Below are positions 60,043 to 64,000 of a stretch of 64,000 nucleotides of DNA, piece by piece (position 1 is the first letter of the stretch; every line of letters starts with the position of its first letter). The stretch is from contig CAVQAI010000007.1 in NCBI GenBank assembly GCA_963710495.1, positions 1 to 64,000 of the forward strand. Reading direction: 5' to 3'. The notes beneath the pieces were generated by a model, which was given only the letters and a program-made list of their open reading frames with translations, was not told the DNA's origin and ran no database searches. The position numbers were made by a program, and so were the translations under genes. The stretch comes from Bog-756 sp963710495. Its GTDB lineage: Bacteria > Actinomycetota > Acidimicrobiia > Acidimicrobiales > RAAP-2.

Positions 60043-60882
60043 TCACGACGGCGGTGCCCACAGGACGACCGACACGTAGCGGAGGTGGGACAGGTCGGCC
60101 AAGGGCTCGAGCCTCACCGACTCCTGGGATGCGTTGGTACCGGTGCGGGCCGACACGACCGTGGCGACCGGGATGCCCCCCGGGTAGATGGCCCCCTGCA
60201 GACCGCTGGTGGTGAACTGCTGGCCCGGCCTGATCGGCGTGTTGGGACTGACGAGGTCGGCGGCGAGGGGCTTGCCCCAACCCTGCCCGGTGAGGACGGC
60301 GAGGGACCCGGCCGGTGGGCTGTAGGTGACCCCGACCGACGACTGGCCGTCGGTGATGAGGCGCACGGTGGCGGTGTTGTGGTTGGCCTGCACCACCTGG
60401 CCCACCAACCCGCCGGCGCCCACCACCGGCATGTCGAGCTGCACCCCCTGGTTCCGGCCGACCCCGATGTCGATCGTGGCCGCGAAGTCGCTCGTCCCGT
60501 AGTTGGTCACTTCGGCCGGCACCGTCTGGAGGTTGCCGATGAAGGGGAGGTTGAGGAGGGCGCTGAGCTGCTTCATGCGTTCGACCACGTCGGCCTGCGA
60601 ACGCTCCTGCAGCTTCAGTTGGTCGATCTCCTGCTGGAGCTTCTCGTTCTGCTGGCGCACCGAGCCGTAGTGGACGGCGCCGGCCAGGAAGCTCCCGACC
60701 GGCTCGATCACCGCATCGACACCGGACCGGATCGGGGAGAAGGCGTCGGCGGCCGCCGATCGCAACCCGGAGGTGATGCGGTGGAGGCCGCCCCGGGCGT
60801 CCAGGGTGATGATGGAGACCGAGGCCAGCACCAGCACGAGCAGCACCGTGCGAGGGCGGCGGGAGCGCCGCGTCGTCGCCAC
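60043..60882 (-). CDS. mreC: Cell shape-determining protein MreC
   Basis: A 279-aa bitopic protein. One membrane helix lies near residues 12-28, then a coiled coil (about 70-110, VRQQNEKLQQEIDQLKLQE) and two beta domains with VGAGGLVGQVVQ and GSLAVLTGQGWG. It links cytoplasmic MreB to the periplasmic synthases. The start is GTG at 60882, 20 bp after mreB. Confidence 0.93.
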   Translation of the reverse strand: MATTRRSRRPRTVLLVLVLASVSIITLDARGGLHRITSGLRSAAADAFSPIRSGVDAVIEPVGSFLAGAVHYGSVRQQNEKLQQEIDQLKLQERSQADVVERMKQLSALLNLPFIGNLQTVPAEVTNYGTSDFAATIDIGVGRNQGVQLDMPVVGAGGLVGQVVQANHNTATVRLITDGQSSVGVTYSPPAGSLAVLTGQGWGKPLAADLVSPNTPIRPGQQFTTSGLQGAIYPGGIPVATVVSARTGTNASQESVRLEPLADLSHLRYVSVVLWAPPS

Positions 60883-60902
60883 TTGGAGCGAGCTCTAAGT
60901 CG

Positions 60903-61934
60903 TCAGCGGGCCGACGACGTGATGAGGACCTGCTTCAGGGCCTCGAACTCTTCGAGGCACTGCCCGCTGCCGATGGCCACGCAATTGAGGGGATCCCGGG
61001 CGACGACGATGGGCATCCCCGTCTCCTGCGTCAGGCGGCTGTCGAGACCGTGCAGGAGGGCCCCGCCCCCGGTCAGCACGATGCCCTGCTCCATGATGTC
61101 GGCGGCCAGCTCCGGTGGGGTGCGGTCGAGGGTCACCTTCACGGCGTCGACAATGGCCGACACCGGCTCGTCGATCGCCTTGCGGATCTCCTGGGTGGAG
61201 ATGATCACCGTCTTCGGCAATCCGGTGACCAGATCGCGTCCCCTGATTTCGGCGTGGAGCTCCTCCTCGAGCTCGTACGCCGACCCGAGCGCGATCTTGA
61301 TCTCCTCGGCCGTGCGTTCCCCGAGTGCCAGGCTGTACTCCTTCTTCACGAAGGAGACGATGGCTTCGTCGAGCTCGTCGCCGCCGATCCGGATCGACTG
61401 GCTGGTCACGATGCCGCCCAACGAGATGACCGCCACCTCCGTGGTCCCCCCGCCGATGTCGACCACCATGTTGCCGGTCGGCTCGTGCACCGGCAGCCCG
61501 GCGCCGATCGCCGCGGCCATCGGCTCCTCGATGATGTACGCCTTGCGGGCCCCGGCGTACTCTGCCGCCTCCATGACCGCCCGCTGCTCGACGCCGGTGA
61601 TGCCCGACGGGACGCAGATCACCATGCGCGGCTTGGCGAACCGACGCTGGTGCACGCGGTGGATGAAGTAGCGCAGCATCTTCTCGCAGATTTCGAAGTC
61701 GGCGATGACCCCGTCCTTCAGCGGTCGGATGGCCTGGATGTGACTCGGCGTGCGCCCGATCATCCGCTTGGCCTCGGCCCCGACGGCCAGCGGCCGCCCG
61801 TCCTTCACGTTGACGGCCACCACCGACGGCTCGTTCAGGACGATTCCCCGGCCACGCACGTACACCAGGGTGTTGGCCGTTCCGAGGTCGACCGCCATGT
61901 CACGGCCGAGGAGCGAGAAGCTGTTGTCGCGCAT
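60903..61934 (-). CDS. mreB: Rod shape-determining protein MreB
   Basis: Actin-like ATPase that guides lateral wall synthesis. Phosphate 1 motif DLGTANTLVYVRG, phosphate 2 VVDIGGGTTEVAVIS and adenosine motif GIVLTGGGALLHGLD are clear. The ATG at 61934 has GGAGGAG 10 nt upstream, giving 343 aa. It heads mreB-mreC-mreD-mrdA, which implies rod shape. rodA, often next in line, is not found in the window. Confidence 0.96.
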   Translation of the reverse strand: MRDNSFSLLGRDMAVDLGTANTLVYVRGRGIVLNEPSVVAVNVKDGRPLAVGAEAKRMIGRTPSHIQAIRPLKDGVIADFEICEKMLRYFIHRVHQRRFAKPRMVICVPSGITGVEQRAVMEAAEYAGARKAYIIEEPMAAAIGAGLPVHEPTGNMVVDIGGGTTEVAVISLGGIVTSQSIRIGGDELDEAIVSFVKKEYSLALGERTAEEIKIALGSAYELEEELHAEIRGRDLVTGLPKTVIISTQEIRKAIDEPVSAIVDAVKVTLDRTPPELAADIMEQGIVLTGGGALLHGLDSRLTQETGMPIVVARDPLNCVAIGSGQCLEEFEALKQVLITSSAR

Positions 61935-62194
61935 CAAGGATGCACTCCTCCGTCAGTAGTGGTCCGGGCGGGACGAGCGCGCCACGCACAGAGGTGCTGC
62001 TGCAGCACTCGTGCCCGAATGGCAGCCGGGTTTGCGCCCCTCAGGCTAGGGGACATGACCGATGGGCACAAGGTCACGCGGCCCGCTCCCGTCCCGGCGG
62101 CGAAACGTTCCGGCGGAGGCCGGCTGGTCCAGCCGTTCCCGGCCGGCCCGAACCCCGCATCGGCGACCTGGCCTGGACCGCCGGGCCCGGAGGA
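61935..62194. other. mreB upstream region / ndk-mreB intergenic
   Basis: These 260 bp must hold the mreB promoter. Two inverted repeats are visible: GTGCTG-CTG-CAGCAC near 61994-62008 and CCCCT/AGGGG around 62037-62052. Neither has a T-run. No gene or clear -35/-10 pair is seen. Confidence 0.35.
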
Positions 62195-62605
62195 TCAGCT
62201 CCGGCCTGGGAAGAAGAGCTCGATCTCCCGGGCAGCCGATTCCGGGGAGTCCGAGCCGTGCACCAGGTTCTCCCCGGTTTCGGTGGCCAGGTCCCCCCGG
62301 ATGGTGCCGGGGGCCGCCTCCACCGGGTTGGTGGCACCCATCAGGGTGCGCACGATCTTGAAGGTGTCGGCCGGTCCCTCCACCACCATCACCATCACCG
62401 GCGAGCGGGTGATGAAGGCGACCACATCACCGAAGAACGGCTTGTCCCGGTGTTCGGCGTAGTGGGCGGCCGCCACGTCGGTGGTGATCCGCCGCAGCTC
62501 GGCCGCCACCAGTCGCAGACCTTTGTGCTCGATGCGGGCCACGATCTCCCCCACCAGGCCGCGCTCGACCGCGTCCGGTTTGCAGATCACCAAGGTGCGT
62601 CCCAC
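62195..62605 (-). CDS. ndk: Nucleoside diphosphate kinase
   Basis: Balances NTP pools by phosphate transfer through a His. The 136-aa protein has TLVICKPDAVERGLVG at the start and the active-site segment NLVHGSDSPESA. KPFFGDVVAFITRSPVM is also typical. It lies 55 bp after folC, the common actinobacterial order. Confidence 0.96.
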   Translation of the reverse strand: MGRTLVICKPDAVERGLVGEIVARIEHKGLRLVAAELRRITTDVAAAHYAEHRDKPFFGDVVAFITRSPVMVMVVEGPADTFKIVRTLMGATNPVEAAPGTIRGDLATETGENLVHGSDSPESAAREIELFFPGRS

Positions 62606-62660
62606 GAGCGGGGCAGGCTAGCCGAGGCCCGTCGGGTTGTCAGTCGGGCACCGGCCGCGA

Positions 62661-63980
62661 TCAGGCCGCGTCGTGGACCAGCTGGCGGCGGGCGTCGGCC
62701 ACGACGTACAGCGAGCCGCAGACGACCACCCGGTCGTCCGGACCGACGCCGGCGACCGCCTGGGTGGCGGCCTCGCCCGGATCGGGTACCACCGAGACCA
62801 CCATGCCGAGGCCGGCGGCGGCCGCCGCCACCTCCTCGGCGGGCAGCGACCGTGGAGACCGGGGGGCGCACGCCACCACGGTCCGCACGCCGGCGGTGAG
62901 CAGTGCGTCCAACATCGCCGCGGGATCTCGCCCGGTGAGCATGCCCACCACGGCCACGGTCTCGCCGGCCACCTCGAACTCCTCGACCAGTGACCGGGCC
63001 AGCACGATCATGCCGGCCGCGTTGTGGGCGCCGTCGACCACCACCAACGGATGGCGGCCCACCACCTCCAGGCGGCCGGGTACCGACACTTCGGCCAAGC
63101 CGGCCTCGACCACGCCGTCGGCGAGTGGGGAGCCGAACAGCGCCTCCACCGCGGTGAGGGCGCACGAGGCGTTCTCCCCCTGGTGGGCCCCGTGCAGCGG
63201 CAGGAGGAGCTCCCCGTAACTGGCCCCCGGGGTCCGGATGTCGAGCAGGCGGCCGCCGACCGCCATCCGGTTGGACGTGCAGGCGAAGTCCCGCCCGCGG
63301 ACCCAGGTCTCGGCCGCCCCCGCCTCGGCGGCGGCGCGGCCGAGCTGGGCCACCAGGGTCGGATCCGACTCCCCGATCACCACCCGGCTGCCCGCTTTGA
63401 AGATGCCCGACTTGTCACGGGCGATGTCCTCCAGCGTCGGCCCGAGCACCTCGGTGTGATCGAAGCTGACGTTGGTGAGCACGGCGACGTCGGCCTGGAC
63501 GACGTTCGTGCAGTCCCAGCGCCCGCCCAGCCCGACCTCGACCACCGCCATGTCCACCGCTTCGTCCGCGAACCAGGCCAGCGCCGCCGCGGTGAGCAGC
63601 TCGAAACGAGTCGGGCGGTCGTCCATCAGCTGCTCGAGCCGGGCCAGCGACTCGAGCATCTCGGTCAAAGCCTCGTCGCCGATCGGCTCGCCGTTGCGGG
63701 AGATCCGTTCGTTCACCCGGCTGAGGTTGGGACTGGTATAGGTGCCGACGGTCAATCCCTGGGCACCCAAAAGGGCGGTGGCCATGGCCGCCGTCGAACC
63801 CTTGCCGTTGGTCCCGGTGATGTGGATCGACGGGTACGCCTCCTCCGGGTCGCCGAGCAGCCCGGCCAAGGCGCGCATCCGCTCCAGTGTCGGGAGAGCC
63901 CGCCGCGACGGCATGGAAGATTCGAAGTCGATGTGCCCGTCGAGCCACTCCAGTGCGGCAGGCAGGTCGTCGAAGGTCAT
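62661..63980 (-). CDS. folC: Folylpolyglutamate synthase / dihydrofolate synthase
   Basis: Adds glutamate to dihydropteroate and to folates. The Mur-ligase-type P-loop is ITGTNGKGSTAAM near residue 52. LGGRWDCTN, NVSFDHTEVLGPTLEDIARDK (in parts) and DGAHNAAGM are family motifs. It is 439 aa. The ATG at 63980 lies 20 bp from the window edge, so upstream context is not visible. Confidence 0.94.
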   Translation of the reverse strand: MTFDDLPAALEWLDGHIDFESSMPSRRALPTLERMRALAGLLGDPEEAYPSIHITGTNGKGSTAAMATALLGAQGLTVGTYTSPNLSRVNERISRNGEPIGDEALTEMLESLARLEQLMDDRPTRFELLTAAALAWFADEAVDMAVVEVGLGGRWDCTNVVQADVAVLTNVSFDHTEVLGPTLEDIARDKSGIFKAGSRVVIGESDPTLVAQLGRAAAEAGAAETWVRGRDFACTSNRMAVGGRLLDIRTPGASYGELLLPLHGAHQGENASCALTAVEALFGSPLADGVVEAGLAEVSVPGRLEVVGRHPLVVVDGAHNAAGMIVLARSLVEEFEVAGETVAVVGMLTGRDPAAMLDALLTAGVRTVVACAPRSPRSLPAEEVAAAAAGLGMVVSVVPDPGEAATQAVAGVGPDDRVVVCGSLYVVADARRQLVHDAA

Positions 63981-64000
63981 GGGGATCGGGCGGGATGGCC

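Overview
The window is high-GC DNA from an actinobacterium, most likely a member of the Acidimicrobiia or a close relative. Pointers are a WhiG-type sigma factor beside xerC and rpsB, an mtrA-mtrB-lipoprotein cluster, an F420-type luciferase-like oxidoreductase, a class II DAHP synthase, a wax ester synthase/DGAT, a CdsA with a long acidic N-terminal extension, and a secreted protein built of GYWLVASDGG-type repeats. The assignment rests on gene content and order only.

Layout. Bases 1-5700: a clipped tRNA (probably Gly), WS/DGAT and dut on the minus strand, diverging from orn and an acyl-CoA synthetase. Bases 4694-12273: the transcription/translation operon rimP-nusA-ylxR-infB-rbfA-truB-ribF (minus), bounded upstream by the proS terminator. 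Bases 12488-25691: proS, then the isoprenoid and envelope run ispG-rseP-dxr-cdsA, then frr-pyrH-tsf-rpsB, then whiG and xerC, all minus. Bases 25918-30510: an orphan solute-binding lipoprotein and mtrA-mtrB plus a GerMN lipoprotein (plus strand). Bases 30487-33005: rsfS, nadD and an F420-type oxidoreductase (minus).

Bases 33126-43735 form a plus-strand block that splits the usual proA-nadD neighbourhood. It holds a membrane protein, a second two-component system, and a redox operon: small membrane protein, ApbE, ferric-reductase-like membrane protein, NuoF-ferredoxin fusion. A class II DAHP synthase and a secreted repeat/GH25-like protein follow. Near-identical GCGTCA-N5-GCGTCA sites lie 25-27 bp upstream of the chosen starts of both the regulator operon and the redox operon. 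This is the best candidate here for an uncharacterised system: a signal-controlled path moving electrons from NADH across the membrane.

Bases 43723-63980 (minus) carry folC, ndk, mreBCD-mrdA, a radical SAM protein with its DUF2344 partner, RNase E/G, rplU-rpmA, a tyrosine phosphatase, obgE-proB-proA, and a MoxR/VWA pair with a histidine phosphatase. Most are closely packed, often with 4-base ATGA/GTGA overlaps.

Sequence quality matters. cdsA (twice), mrdA (once) and the reading frame upstream of rsfS (once) each contain one apparent extra base, mostly in or near G/C runs or in a tandem repeat. In mrdA, which is normally essential, this looks like an assembly error. Several disordered coding stretches (nusA, dut, upstream of rsfS) contain 18- or 21-bp tandem repeats.
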